Shown: positions 52,472 to 60,976 of the stretch, in pieces
Layout of the letters: each line of letters begins with the position of its first letter
How positions within the stretch are numbered: the stretch's first letter is position 1
Source of the DNA: Pseudomonas benzenivorans
GTDB lineage: Bacteria > Pseudomonadota > Gammaproteobacteria > Pseudomonadales > Pseudomonadaceae
Length of the DNA: 64,000 nucleotides
Direction: 5' to 3'
Assembly: GCF_900100495.1 (NCBI RefSeq)
Contig: NZ_FNCT01000017.1
Span: 1-64,000, forward strand
The notes under the pieces: generated by a model
Database searches by the model: none
What the model was told of the DNA's origin: nothing
What the model saw: the letters and a program-made list of their open reading frames with translations, nothing else
Made by a program: the position numbers and the translations under genes

Positions 52472-53383
52472 ATGTCCCAACGTCTCGATGTCTCTTTTCC
52501 ATCCGGCGACGCAAGGTGCGCCGCTTGGCTGTACCTGCCAGAACAACCTAAGCCACATCCTGTCATCGTGATGGCTCACGGCCTGGGTGGAATACGAGAA
52601 ATGCGCCTAGACGCGTTTGCCGAGCGCTTCTGTGAGGCCGGATACGCATGCTTGGTGTTCGACTACCGCAATTTTGGTGCAAGCCAAGGCGAACCTAGGC
52701 AGCTGCTGGACATCAAGAGTCAGCAGGAGGATTGGCGCTCAGCCGTTGCCTATGCTCGAACCCGCGAGGATTTGGATGCCGCAAAGGTGGTCCTATGGGG
52801 GACTTCGTTCAGCGGCGGGCACGTGATCTACACCGCAGCGGCTGATGCAAAAATCGCAGCCGTGATAGCCCAGTGCCCTTTTACTGACGGGTTGGCGTCA
52901 TTACTAAAGGTAGACCTGCTCACTTCGCTCAAATTGACTGCGCGGGGTGTCGCCGACGTGGCGTGCTCTCTAATTGGTGCTGGGCCTGTAACCGTCAAAT
53001 TAGCTGGGCCAAAGTGGTCTGCGTCACTTATGACCGCTCCTGATGCGGAGTCCGGGTATCTTGGATTGGTACCCGCGAACTACCCTTTCAAGAATTACGT
53101 AGCTGCCCGATTTGCGCTGGCTATCGGGCTCTACAGGCCGGGGAAAAAGACCCCGAAGCTACGTTGCCCAATTTTATTCTGCATCTGCGAAGAAGATAGC
53201 GTTGCACCTACCGGGCCCACTTTGCGTCATGCCAAAAGAGCTCCTGACGCAGAAATCCATATGTGCAAGGAAGGACATTTCGACATCTATGTCGGAGAGG
53301 CCTTTGAACATGTCATCCAGAAGCAAATTTCTTTTCTAGAACGTCGCGTCTCACGCAAAGCCGCACGCTTCCGCGCTGCATGA
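52472..53383 (+). CDS. Alpha/beta hydrolase
   Basis: 303 residues from ATG 52472 (MSQRLDVSFPSGDARCAAWLYLPEQPKPHPVIVMAHGLGGIREMRLDAFAERF), AAAGG upstream. Oxyanion-hole HGLGG at 36-40, nucleophile S112 in LWGTSFSGGH, acid in EEDSVAPTGP and H in KEGHFDIY: a complete serine hydrolase triad. Similar to xaa-Pro/FrsA-like or fermentation-respiration-switch hydrolases; probably cleaves an ester or C-C bond of the cluster's substrate. First gene rightward from tetR. Codon usage is less GC-biased than in genes to the left. Confidence 0.82.
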   Translation: MSQRLDVSFPSGDARCAAWLYLPEQPKPHPVIVMAHGLGGIREMRLDAFAERFCEAGYACLVFDYRNFGASQGEPRQLLDIKSQQEDWRSAVAYARTREDLDAAKVVLWGTSFSGGHVIYTAAADAKIAAVIAQCPFTDGLASLLKVDLLTSLKLTARGVADVACSLIGAGPVTVKLAGPKWSASLMTAPDAESGYLGLVPANYPFKNYVAARFALAIGLYRPGKKTPKLRCPILFCICEEDSVAPTGPTLRHAKRAPDAEIHMCKEGHFDIYVGEAFEHVIQKQISFLERRVSRKAARFRAA

Positions 53384-53426
53384 CTTGGCGCCAACGCCGT
53401 CTGCCCAACAATAACAATATCGAGAT

Positions 53427-54263
53427 ATGAACATGTTCAATTTGCAGGATAAGGTCGTACTAATTACTGGCGCGGGCGGCGGCATTGGTGCCGCAACCGC
53501 GCGAGCCATGCATGCCGTCGGCGCGAAGGTTGTACTGCTGGACGTAACAGAAAACGCTATCCAAGAGCTTGCAGCGGAGCTTGGTCCCCGAACTCTGGCG
53601 ATGTTCGCGAGCGTCACTTCCCGCGAAGATTTGGATCGAGCGGTTGCGAGGGCTGTAGAGACCTTTGGCGGAGTCGACGTCGTGTTCGCTAATGCGGGTA
53701 TCGCCTGTGATCCGCCCACGACCATCAGAAATATGGACGAAGCGACATTCGAACGAGTCGTTGAGGTCGACCTATTGGGTGTTTGGCGGACGGTGCGCGC
53801 GTGCCTGCCCCAAATTTGCGCCCGTAATGGCCATGTCCTAGTCACTTCATCCGTATATGCGTTCGTCAATGGGGTGGTGAATGCGCCCTACGCCATGTCC
53901 AAAGCTGGAGTAGAGATGTTCGGCCGCGCTCTACGGGCTGAACTGGCAGGGACAGGTGCTACTGCAGGTGTTCTGTACCCAGGTTGGGTATCTACTGCCA
54001 TTGCCAAGAGTGCTTTTGGGGGGAATGCAGAAGCCACTGAGCTTGTGAAGTTGGCGTACCCAAGTGTGTTGAGAGCGCCTATTCAGCCAGAGAGAATCGC
54101 GGAGGCAGTCGTCAAGGGGGTTCAGACTCGTTCTGCCCGAATTAACTGTCCGCGCCGGTGGATCCCCATTTCTATTCTTCGTGGAATCTTCAATCTGCTC
54201 ACAGATTGGACTTTAGACCGCGACAAAAGAATTCAGACGCTGGTCCGCAAGATAGAAACTTAA
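53427..54263 (+). CDS. Short-chain dehydrogenase/reductase (first)
   Basis: 278 residues, ATG 53427. Classical SDR: cofactor motif TGAGGGIG at 14-21, NAG at 89-91, catalytic S141/S142, Y155 and K159 (YAMSK), plus PG motif YPGWVST. D39 at the end of beta-2 (VVLLDV) suggests NAD preference. C-terminal extension of about 30 residues, partly hydrophobic (WIPISILRGIFNLLTDW). Oxidises or reduces an alcohol/ketone in the cluster; substrate unknown. The second SDR gene follows after 98 bp. Confidence 0.87.
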   Translation: MNMFNLQDKVVLITGAGGGIGAATARAMHAVGAKVVLLDVTENAIQELAAELGPRTLAMFASVTSREDLDRAVARAVETFGGVDVVFANAGIACDPPTTIRNMDEATFERVVEVDLLGVWRTVRACLPQICARNGHVLVTSSVYAFVNGVVNAPYAMSKAGVEMFGRALRAELAGTGATAGVLYPGWVSTAIAKSAFGGNAEATELVKLAYPSVLRAPIQPERIAEAVVKGVQTRSARINCPRRWIPISILRGIFNLLTDWTLDRDKRIQTLVRKIET

Positions 54264-54361
54264 CTGCACTGCGCAGACAAATTAACTCAGTAATCTCAGC
54301 CAAGCTTAGAGGGCAGGCAGCCAATCTGCTCCGCTTAAGTGGCTCCCCCAAGGGCATTAGG

Positions 54362-55135
54362 ATGAACAATAAACCTACTATATTCATCACGGGCGCAGGC
54401 AAAGGAATTGGTGCCGAAACGGCTTTGTTTTTTGCTAAGCAGGGATACCGAGTCGCAGCGACAGACATCAGCGAGAAAGACCTCGCCATGCTGAAAGAGA
54501 AACTTGGTGAAGGTCATTTCTATCGTCGTCTAGATGTTACTCAATCTGATGAGTTTGCCGCCGCGTTGAGTGAGTTTGCGTCCGAGAGCGGTGGCGCCAT
54601 TGACGTGCTGTTCAACAACGCAGGCATAGCCTTCATCGATGATTTTGAGAAAGTGACTCTTGAGAAACACCTCGCGGTCACCGATGTCAATGCCAAGGGG
54701 ATACAGATTGGTGCTTTCCATGCGCTCCAGTACCTTAAGAAAAGCGCGCGGCCGGCGATGATCAACATGTGCTCCCTCAGTTCGGAGTATGGCGTGCCAA
54801 GCGAGGCCTCATACTCAGCCAGTAAGTTCTGGGTAAAAGGATTTACTGAGGCCTTGAATATCGAGTGGGATCGATACGGGATTTATGTATGTGACGTGAT
54901 GCCAAATTTTGTGGCTACGCCAATGATGGATGCGGCACATGGAAATATCGTCGACTCGGTAGGTATTCATCTCAAAGCCAGCGACGTAACTGCAACAGTA
55001 TGGAGCGCCGTGCAGAACCGAAGGGGCGTTCATTGGGAAGTTGATACCTGGCGTCCTCGGCTGATGCGTGCCGTGACTAAACTTCTGCCACAGCGCACGC
55101 GTAGAGCCATTATCAAGAATCTGTCGGGCTACTAA
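54362..55135 (+). CDS. Short-chain dehydrogenase/reductase (second)
   Basis: 257 residues from ATG 54362 (MNNKPTIFITGAGKGIGAETALFFAKQGYRVAATD). SDR motifs: TGAGKGIG at 10-17, NNAG 85-88, S138/S140, Y151 and K155 (YSASK), PNFVATPM. D35 at the end of beta-2 again fits NAD(H). Longer reading of the frame to 54158 overlaps the first SDR and is not credible. AT-rich codons (ATA, TTA, AGA) are frequent, unlike the core genome here. Confidence 0.87.
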   Translation: MNNKPTIFITGAGKGIGAETALFFAKQGYRVAATDISEKDLAMLKEKLGEGHFYRRLDVTQSDEFAAALSEFASESGGAIDVLFNNAGIAFIDDFEKVTLEKHLAVTDVNAKGIQIGAFHALQYLKKSARPAMINMCSLSSEYGVPSEASYSASKFWVKGFTEALNIEWDRYGIYVCDVMPNFVATPMMDAAHGNIVDSVGIHLKASDVTATVWSAVQNRRGVHWEVDTWRPRLMRAVTKLLPQRTRRAIIKNLSGY

Positions 55136-55335
55136 TTAAAGGCCTTGTAGCCTCCATCAACTTTGTATGTGTTACGGGGAGGGCCATCAGATATAGCTTC
55201 TAACCATCGCGCAGTCTAACTCTGGCAATAACTACAACAGGAGAGCTGGGTCAACCAACAGTTTTCCAGTGAGGCACTCTTGCCTGCAAAAAGTAGAGTG
55301 CCGCCGACCGGTAATAACTTCGGAGAACCACCGAT
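55136..55335. other. Spacer before the DUF1329 gene (200 bp)
   Basis: AT-rich, no frame. Likely promoter region for the DUF1329-DUF1302 pair; a ribosome site (CGGAG) lies at 55320-55324. Confidence 0.4.
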
Positions 55336-56703
55336 ATGAAAATAAAAATAAGTCTCCTTTGCGCTGTGTCATTTGGCCTTTGGGGCCTGAGCGCAAATGC
55401 TGCCGTATCCAACGAAGAAGCCCTTCGCCTGGGTAAAGATCTCACTCCAACCGGAGCCGAAATGGCTGGCAACGACGCAGGCACGATCCCCCAGTGGACT
55501 GGTGGATTGCCGAAGGATGCAGGGCAAGAGAATAAAGACGGCTTTCTCGGTGACCCCTTCGCGAGTGAAAAGCCACTGTTCACCATCACCGCCGAGAACG
55601 TGGAGCAATACAAAGCGAACTTATCCGAAGGCCAACTAGCGATGTTCAAACGCTATCCCAGTACCTATCGGATGCCTGTCTACCCGAGCCATCGCACTAC
55701 CGCTTTGCCTGAAGATATTTACGCAGCCATCAAGACCAGCGCCTTAAAAACCGAGGCCATCGAGGGCGGTAATGGCCTGAAGAATTTCTCCGAGAGCCGT
55801 TACTATGCATTTCCAATTCCACGTAACGGTCTAGAGGCTGTTTGGAACCACATCACACGCTACCGGGGCCGCACACTACATCGCAGCATTGTTCAGGTCA
55901 CTCCGCAGGCGTCGGGCGACTACACCGTTGTCCGCTTCGAAGACAAAGTAGGATTTCCTGACGGGTTGAAGGATCTGGACACGAGCAAAGCATCCAACAT
56001 GTTGCTGTACTACACGCAACGAGTAATTTCGCCATCTCGTTTAGCGGGCAACGTGCTGCTGGTACATGAGTCTATCGATCAGGTCAGTCAGCCACGCATG
56101 GCTTGGCAATACAACGCTGGCCAGAGACGTGTACGTCGAGCACCGCAGGTTGCCTATGATGGCCCCGGCACTGCTGCAGACGGCCTCGCCACAACCGATA
56201 ATTTCGATATGTATAACGGCTCCCCGAATCGCTATGAATGGCGCCTAGTGGGTAAGCGAGAGCTTTACATACCGTACAACAACTACAAACTCGATTCCCC
56301 AAGCCTTAAGTACAGCGACATTGTGAAACCTGGTCATACCAACCAAGACCTTGCACGCTATGAGCTTCACCGTGTCTGGGAAGTTGAGGCGAGCTTGAAG
56401 CCGGGGGAGCGTCATATCTATGCCAAGCGCCGCTTTTTCCTAGATGAGGACTCGTGGCAGGTCGCAGTATCTGAGCAGTACGATGGTCGCGGTCAATTGT
56501 GGCGAGTTGGTCAGGCCATGCTGATTCAGCACTACAAAGCACAAGTTCCCATGTATACGTTCGAAACGCTCAATGACCTAGTTTCCGGACGATATCTTGC
56601 CATTGGCATGAAGAATGAGGAGAAACATGGGATTGAGTTCGGAATTGACCTGTCTGCATCCGAATTCACTCCTGCTGCCCTGCGAAACGCGGGGGTCCGC
56701 TAG
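55336..56703 (+). CDS. DUF1329 outer-membrane-associated lipid-binding-like protein
   Basis: 455 residues, ATG 55336. Signal peptide MKIKISLLCAVSFGLWGLSANA. DUF1329 features: KDLTPTGAEMAGNDAGTIPQWTGG near the mature start, YPSTYRMPVYPSHRTTALPEDIYAA, and the C-terminal WRVGQAMLIQHYKAQVPMYTFETLNDLVSGRYLA. The fold is LolA/LolB-like. These proteins pair with DUF1302 proteins and RND/MMPL exporters in hydrocarbon, terpenoid, fatty acid and steroid gene clusters, and are thought to move hydrophobic molecules across the envelope. Confidence 0.88.
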   Translation: MKIKISLLCAVSFGLWGLSANAAVSNEEALRLGKDLTPTGAEMAGNDAGTIPQWTGGLPKDAGQENKDGFLGDPFASEKPLFTITAENVEQYKANLSEGQLAMFKRYPSTYRMPVYPSHRTTALPEDIYAAIKTSALKTEAIEGGNGLKNFSESRYYAFPIPRNGLEAVWNHITRYRGRTLHRSIVQVTPQASGDYTVVRFEDKVGFPDGLKDLDTSKASNMLLYYTQRVISPSRLAGNVLLVHESIDQVSQPRMAWQYNAGQRRVRRAPQVAYDGPGTAADGLATTDNFDMYNGSPNRYEWRLVGKRELYIPYNNYKLDSPSLKYSDIVKPGHTNQDLARYELHRVWEVEASLKPGERHIYAKRRFFLDEDSWQVAVSEQYDGRGQLWRVGQAMLIQHYKAQVPMYTFETLNDLVSGRYLAIGMKNEEKHGIEFGIDLSASEFTPAALRNAGVR

Positions 56704-56922
56704 TCTTCTTTGCGCAGACTCGAGCAGGTAACTATGCTCGAGTCCCAATTAAAGCATGACGGCGAAACCTCCAGCCTAAAAACTAATAGGCTATTCCGTA
56801 TCTGTCTTTAATCGATCCTGTTGAATAACGTCCAATCAGTCCTCGCGGCAAGAGATTGCCGCGCAGACCAATATCCCCCACTGAAGGCATAAGCACAAAA
56901 ATAACAATAGGAGATTCATTGC

Positions 56923-58725
56923 ATGAAGAAGTCCAGGATATTCGCCGCGCAATTTTCGCTCGTTATTGGCTTTTCGGCATTCATTAGCACCTCGGTCTCT
57001 GCTGTAACTTTTCACCTAGGAGAGATCGAGGGGCAGTTCGACTCCTCGTTGTCAATTGGCGCAAGTTGGTCGGTGAGTGGAGCTGACCCCGACCTGGTCG
57101 GTAACGCCAACGGTGGCAAAGGATTCACCCAGACCTCCGATGATGGTCGACTGAATTTCAAGAAGGGCGAGACTTTCTCGAAGATCTTCAAGGGCATCCA
57201 TGACCTCGAACTGAAGTACGGTGATACCGGCGTATTCATACGAGGGAAGTATTGGTACGACTTCGAACTTAAGGATGAGCACCGCCCATGGAAAGACATT
57301 AGCGATCATGGCCGCAAGCAGGCTGCACAATCATCGGGCGCACAGTTACTCGATGCTTTCCTCTACCACAGTTACTCATTAGGCGATCTTCCCGGAACCC
57401 TGCGCGTAGGCAAGCAGGTAGTGAACTGGGGCGAGAGTACCTTCATCCAGGGTGGTATCAATGCGGTTAATCCGATTGATGTCGCGGCCTTCCGTCGGCC
57501 CGGAGCAGAAATCAAGGAAGGTTTGATCCCGGTAAACATGCTTTATGCCTCGCAGAGCCTAACTGATCGGCTGTCCGCCGAAGCCTTCTATCAGTTGGAA
57601 TGGGATCAGACCGTGGTCGACAACTGCGGTACCTTCTTTTCTAGCGCCGATGTTGTTGCCGAAGGCTGCGACAATAATTACCACATACTCGACGCAACTA
57701 CAGTAAACACACTAACAGGCCTGCAGCCAATGCTCTCCAGCTTGGGTGTGCAGGTAGAGACGGAAGGTCTAATCGTACCGCGTGGCGGCGACCGCGACGC
57801 CCGCGACGGAGGGCAGTTCGGTACCGCCCTGCGCTGGATGGGGGATGAATCCGAGTATGCGGCCTACTTCATCAACTACCACAGCCGGTTGCCGTACCTG
57901 AGCATGCAGAACGCCAATGCGGCGGATATCACCGCTGCTGCGACCACCTTTGGTGGAGCCTTGGCTGCTCCTATCCTGCTCGGCCGCGGTAAGTACTTCT
58001 TTGAATATCCAGAAGATATTCAACTCTACGGCTTGAGCTTCTCCACCACCCTGCCAACCGGTACAGCCTGGTCAGGTGAGCTGAGCTATCGGCCTAACCT
58101 TCCATTGCAAATTAACGCCACCGACCTGACAGCCAAACTGGCAACGAGCGTGGCCGAGGGGTTTGCAACCGCCGGCTTTGCCGGTGGGTTGGCTCAGGCT
58201 GACGGCATCAACCATGGCTACGTCCGCAAGGAAGTGACTCAGGCACAAACCACTCTCATTCATTTCATCGACCAAGTGATGGGGGCGGATCGTTTGACCC
58301 TGGTGGGAGAGGTCGGTGTGACCCACATCGGTGGCTTGGAAAACCAGAGCGAGATCCGGTATGGCCGCGACTCCATCTACGGCTCCCCCTACGGAACTGA
58401 CGCATCGAATCTTGCTGCGGCATCCGCTCATGGCTTCCACGGCTTTTACACCAGCACATCATGGGGCTATCGCACTCGTGCCGTGTGGGAGTACAGCGAC
58501 GTGATCGCAGGCATCAACCTTAAGCCCAACCTGTCATGGGCCCACGACGTGGATGGCTACGGCCCGGTGTTCAACGAGGGGGCCAAGGCTATCAGTATCG
58601 GCCTCGACGCTGATTACCGAAGTGCCTATACCGCAAACCTGTCGTATACCAACTTTTTCGGGGGCAGTTTTAACCCGTTCGTGGATCGTGACTTCGTTGC
58701 ATTGAGCTTCGGTGCCTCCTTCTGA
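56923..58725 (+). CDS. DUF1302 outer-membrane protein
   Basis: 600 residues, ATG 56923. Signal peptide MKKSRIFAAQFSLVIGFSAFISTSVSA, then a beta-rich, aromatic-rich porin-like protein ending in FGASF (terminal aromatic as in beta-barrels). Family marks: GQFDSSLSIGASWSVSGADPDLVG, LLDAFLYHSYSLGDLPGTLRVGKQVVNWGESTFIQGGINAVNPIDVAAFRRPGAE. Partner of the preceding DUF1329 gene. Probably an outer-membrane channel for hydrophobic substrates. Confidence 0.88.
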   Translation: MKKSRIFAAQFSLVIGFSAFISTSVSAVTFHLGEIEGQFDSSLSIGASWSVSGADPDLVGNANGGKGFTQTSDDGRLNFKKGETFSKIFKGIHDLELKYGDTGVFIRGKYWYDFELKDEHRPWKDISDHGRKQAAQSSGAQLLDAFLYHSYSLGDLPGTLRVGKQVVNWGESTFIQGGINAVNPIDVAAFRRPGAEIKEGLIPVNMLYASQSLTDRLSAEAFYQLEWDQTVVDNCGTFFSSADVVAEGCDNNYHILDATTVNTLTGLQPMLSSLGVQVETEGLIVPRGGDRDARDGGQFGTALRWMGDESEYAAYFINYHSRLPYLSMQNANAADITAAATTFGGALAAPILLGRGKYFFEYPEDIQLYGLSFSTTLPTGTAWSGELSYRPNLPLQINATDLTAKLATSVAEGFATAGFAGGLAQADGINHGYVRKEVTQAQTTLIHFIDQVMGADRLTLVGEVGVTHIGGLENQSEIRYGRDSIYGSPYGTDASNLAAASAHGFHGFYTSTSWGYRTRAVWEYSDVIAGINLKPNLSWAHDVDGYGPVFNEGAKAISIGLDADYRSAYTANLSYTNFFGGSFNPFVDRDFVALSFGASF

Positions 58726-58736
58726 CGAGAGTATCC

Positions 58737-58764
58737 GGAGCCGTATCCCTCGGGATGCGGCTCC
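58737..58764. terminator. Hairpin between convergent DUF1302 and decarboxylase-like genes
   Basis: GGAGCCGTATCCC / GGGATGCGGCTCC, 13 bp with one wobble, 12 bp after the DUF1302 stop. No T-run. Likely bidirectional terminator. Confidence 0.55.
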
Positions 58765-58798
58765 ATTGCCGAGAGCAGGCGAACGCCCCCATGGCGGC

Positions 58799-59584
58799 TC
58801 AAGCAATACTCGCTCCGGCATTCAGGCGCAGTTGCAGTCCGTGGCTATGGAAAACCATCTTCGGTGCAGCATTGCTCAGCCCCAGTTGGGCCAGTCGTCG
58901 CGCCATGGGATGGGTGCTGTTGGTGAGTTTCAGGCGCAGGGATCCTGGCAGGCAGGCTTTGCCACCGCCGCGCGTATTGATCAGTGTGCGCAGCAGTTCC
59001 CCCTGGTGGTGCGAGTAAAGAACCAGATCCAACTGAGGGGCCGGAATGCCGAAGCCCAGATCCCCTGAGAGCTCTACCATAGTCTCACCGGATTCAGGGT
59101 CACTGACTGTTCCCCTGAAACGCTTGGCATCCAGGGAAAATCCGATGGGCGTAACGAACTTCGGGTACCCCCAGACCTCTCTTCCTGCCACGCATGCGGC
59201 TTGGGTCGTGACGGGGAGATCGATCACATGGAATCCAATCTGTTGCTTGTCCAAAGGCTGATAGAGCGAAAGCAGCGGCAGTCGCGGTGCCTTCACGCCG
59301 TTGGGAACACAGGCGATGGCGACACCGACTTCGTTGTAGTCGGCGATTGCCGTTTCCCGGTATTCGTAGAACCCAACCGCCACCAGCGCTTTGCCTCCGG
59401 CGAAGCGAACGGCCGTCAGCCCTTTATCCTTGAGGAAGGCATTGGCGGCGTCGAACTCGACGTTGAAGAGGGCCATGAAGTTGGAATTGTCGAAGTACAG
59501 AATGGGCAGGTCGATGTTGCCCTCCGAGCTCTGGAACGGTGTCAGCGGGTATTGAAAGAATGGGTCTTGGCGCCAGGCGGTCAT
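58799..59584 (-). CDS. Acetoacetate decarboxylase-family protein
   Basis: 261 residues, ATG 59584. ADC fold: YEYRETAIADYNEVGVAIAC (acidic active-site residues) and REVWGYPKFVTPIGFSLDAKRFRGTV, in which K142 matches the Schiff-base lysine of acetoacetate decarboxylase. The second lysine next to it in true decarboxylases is F here, so the pKa-perturbing pair is missing and another reaction (aldol, hydratase or decarboxylase on a larger keto acid) is plausible. Last gene of the leftward row, 3 bp after the first acyl-CoA dehydrogenase gene. Confidence 0.82.
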   Translation of the reverse strand: MTAWRQDPFFQYPLTPFQSSEGNIDLPILYFDNSNFMALFNVEFDAANAFLKDKGLTAVRFAGGKALVAVGFYEYRETAIADYNEVGVAIACVPNGVKAPRLPLLSLYQPLDKQQIGFHVIDLPVTTQAACVAGREVWGYPKFVTPIGFSLDAKRFRGTVSDPESGETMVELSGDLGFGIPAPQLDLVLYSHHQGELLRTLINTRGGGKACLPGSLRLKLTNSTHPMARRLAQLGLSNAAPKMVFHSHGLQLRLNAGASIA

Positions 59585-59587
59585 GCT

Positions 59588-60976
59588 TCAAACTCCAACA
59601 ATAGGGCTATGTGAATCGAGCGGCAGCAGTTGCTCCTGCCAGTCCTCGATCAGCGACAAGCGGTTTATCTGATTGGTGCCCTCGAAAATCCGGGTCAGGC
59701 GTACATCCCGGAATATCTTTTCGATCCTCTGTTCATGCAGGCTGCCGTGATCGGCCAGGAGATCCAGCGCCATTTCGACCACATGCTGCGCCCGGTCGGT
59801 TGCGTGAAACTTGCACAGGGATGCATTCAGCTGGCGGGGCTTCCAGGCATGCTTTGCTTCCTGCCATATCAGGCTACGGATGGCGCGGGTTTCAGCCACC
59901 ATGGTCGCGAGGTGCAGTTGCACATCCTGATAGTGAATAAGCTCTTTGCCGCCCAGCTTGTACCGGCGCGCAAAATCTACGGCGAGCTCCGTGGCTGCAC
60001 GTGCCAAGCCAACCCCCATGGCGGCGACTGGAATCCGGGAGGCATTGAGGGTAGCCCGGTTGAGGGCCCAGCCCTTGCGCAGCCCCCCGATGAGGCGGCC
60101 GTTGGGAACAAAGACGTTATTGAACTCGAGCTCGGCGGCGCCGGAGGCGCGCATGCCCATCTTCATTTCGGTACGCGCAATGCTGTAACCCGGGCTGTCG
60201 GCATCGACATAGAAACACGTCCACGAGTCCATCCCTTCGCCTTGGAGTGCGGCAAATACGGTCGCACTCTTGGCAAGGTCGCCGCCGCTGATGAAGCACT
60301 TGCGGCCATTGAGGAGGTAGCCGCCGGGGGCCGGAGTCGCTACCACGCCGGGGCGATAGACTTCCGCGCCATGGCCTTCTTCCGCGTCCGACCCGGCACC
60401 GGGCTCGGTGATCGCAAATGCCACCAGATGTGGGTCACCGTTCAGGCAGCTGCGGTATACCGGGGCCAGGTGACGGGTGATGGCTCCTGGGCTGCCGGAA
60501 AGCAGCAGTGGCATGCAGCCGAGGTGGTGCGCTGAGAGCAACAGCATCAGGCCGCCGCACGCACGACTGAACTCCTCGACGACCAGAGCACACTGCCAAA
60601 TGGGCGGCTGAGTGACAGCCTGCCACGGCATGCTGCCGAGCGGCGCGGGCATGAAATAGCTCAGCCAACCGGCTTTTCCTGCCTCAATCAGAAGTCGCTG
60701 GACATCAGGCAAGCATTCACCGACCGGCAGGTGTTCTGCCAAATCCGCAGCGCTGGCCAGGGGGGCAATATGCTGCTCGGCGAAACCACGGGCGGCGCGA
60801 CGAATCTTGGCCAATGCCTTGGGTAGCCGAGCGGTATCAGCCTCCCACAGATCCCTGCTGGAATAGTGGGTGAACTGCCGAGCGAGGACAGGGAATTCGC
60901 CATACTGCCAGTGCGGTGAAAGCTGATGAGTGGATGGCAGATGCCCGTCGAGATGCATATTCAGGGACATGATCAT
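59588..60976 (-). CDS. Acyl-CoA dehydrogenase with catalytic glutamate
   Basis: 462 residues from ATG 60976, overlapping the upstream stop (ATGA) with GGAG 5 bp before; ATG 60970 is the alternative. FAD-dependent acyl-CoA dehydrogenase: FAITEPGAGSDAEEGHGAEV, YLLNGRKCFISGGDLAKSATVFAAL, helical C-terminal domain with RRYKLGGKELIHYQDVQLHLATMVAETRAI and catalytic E432 in RIFEGTNQINRLSLIEDW. N-terminus longer than usual. Coupled to a second dehydrogenase subunit lacking this Glu, so the two probably form a heteromer. Confidence 0.87.
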   Translation of the reverse strand: MIMSLNMHLDGHLPSTHQLSPHWQYGEFPVLARQFTHYSSRDLWEADTARLPKALAKIRRAARGFAEQHIAPLASAADLAEHLPVGECLPDVQRLLIEAGKAGWLSYFMPAPLGSMPWQAVTQPPIWQCALVVEEFSRACGGLMLLLSAHHLGCMPLLLSGSPGAITRHLAPVYRSCLNGDPHLVAFAITEPGAGSDAEEGHGAEVYRPGVVATPAPGGYLLNGRKCFISGGDLAKSATVFAALQGEGMDSWTCFYVDADSPGYSIARTEMKMGMRASGAAELEFNNVFVPNGRLIGGLRKGWALNRATLNASRIPVAAMGVGLARAATELAVDFARRYKLGGKELIHYQDVQLHLATMVAETRAIRSLIWQEAKHAWKPRQLNASLCKFHATDRAQHVVEMALDLLADHGSLHEQRIEKIFRDVRLTRIFEGTNQINRLSLIEDWQEQLLPLDSHSPIVGV

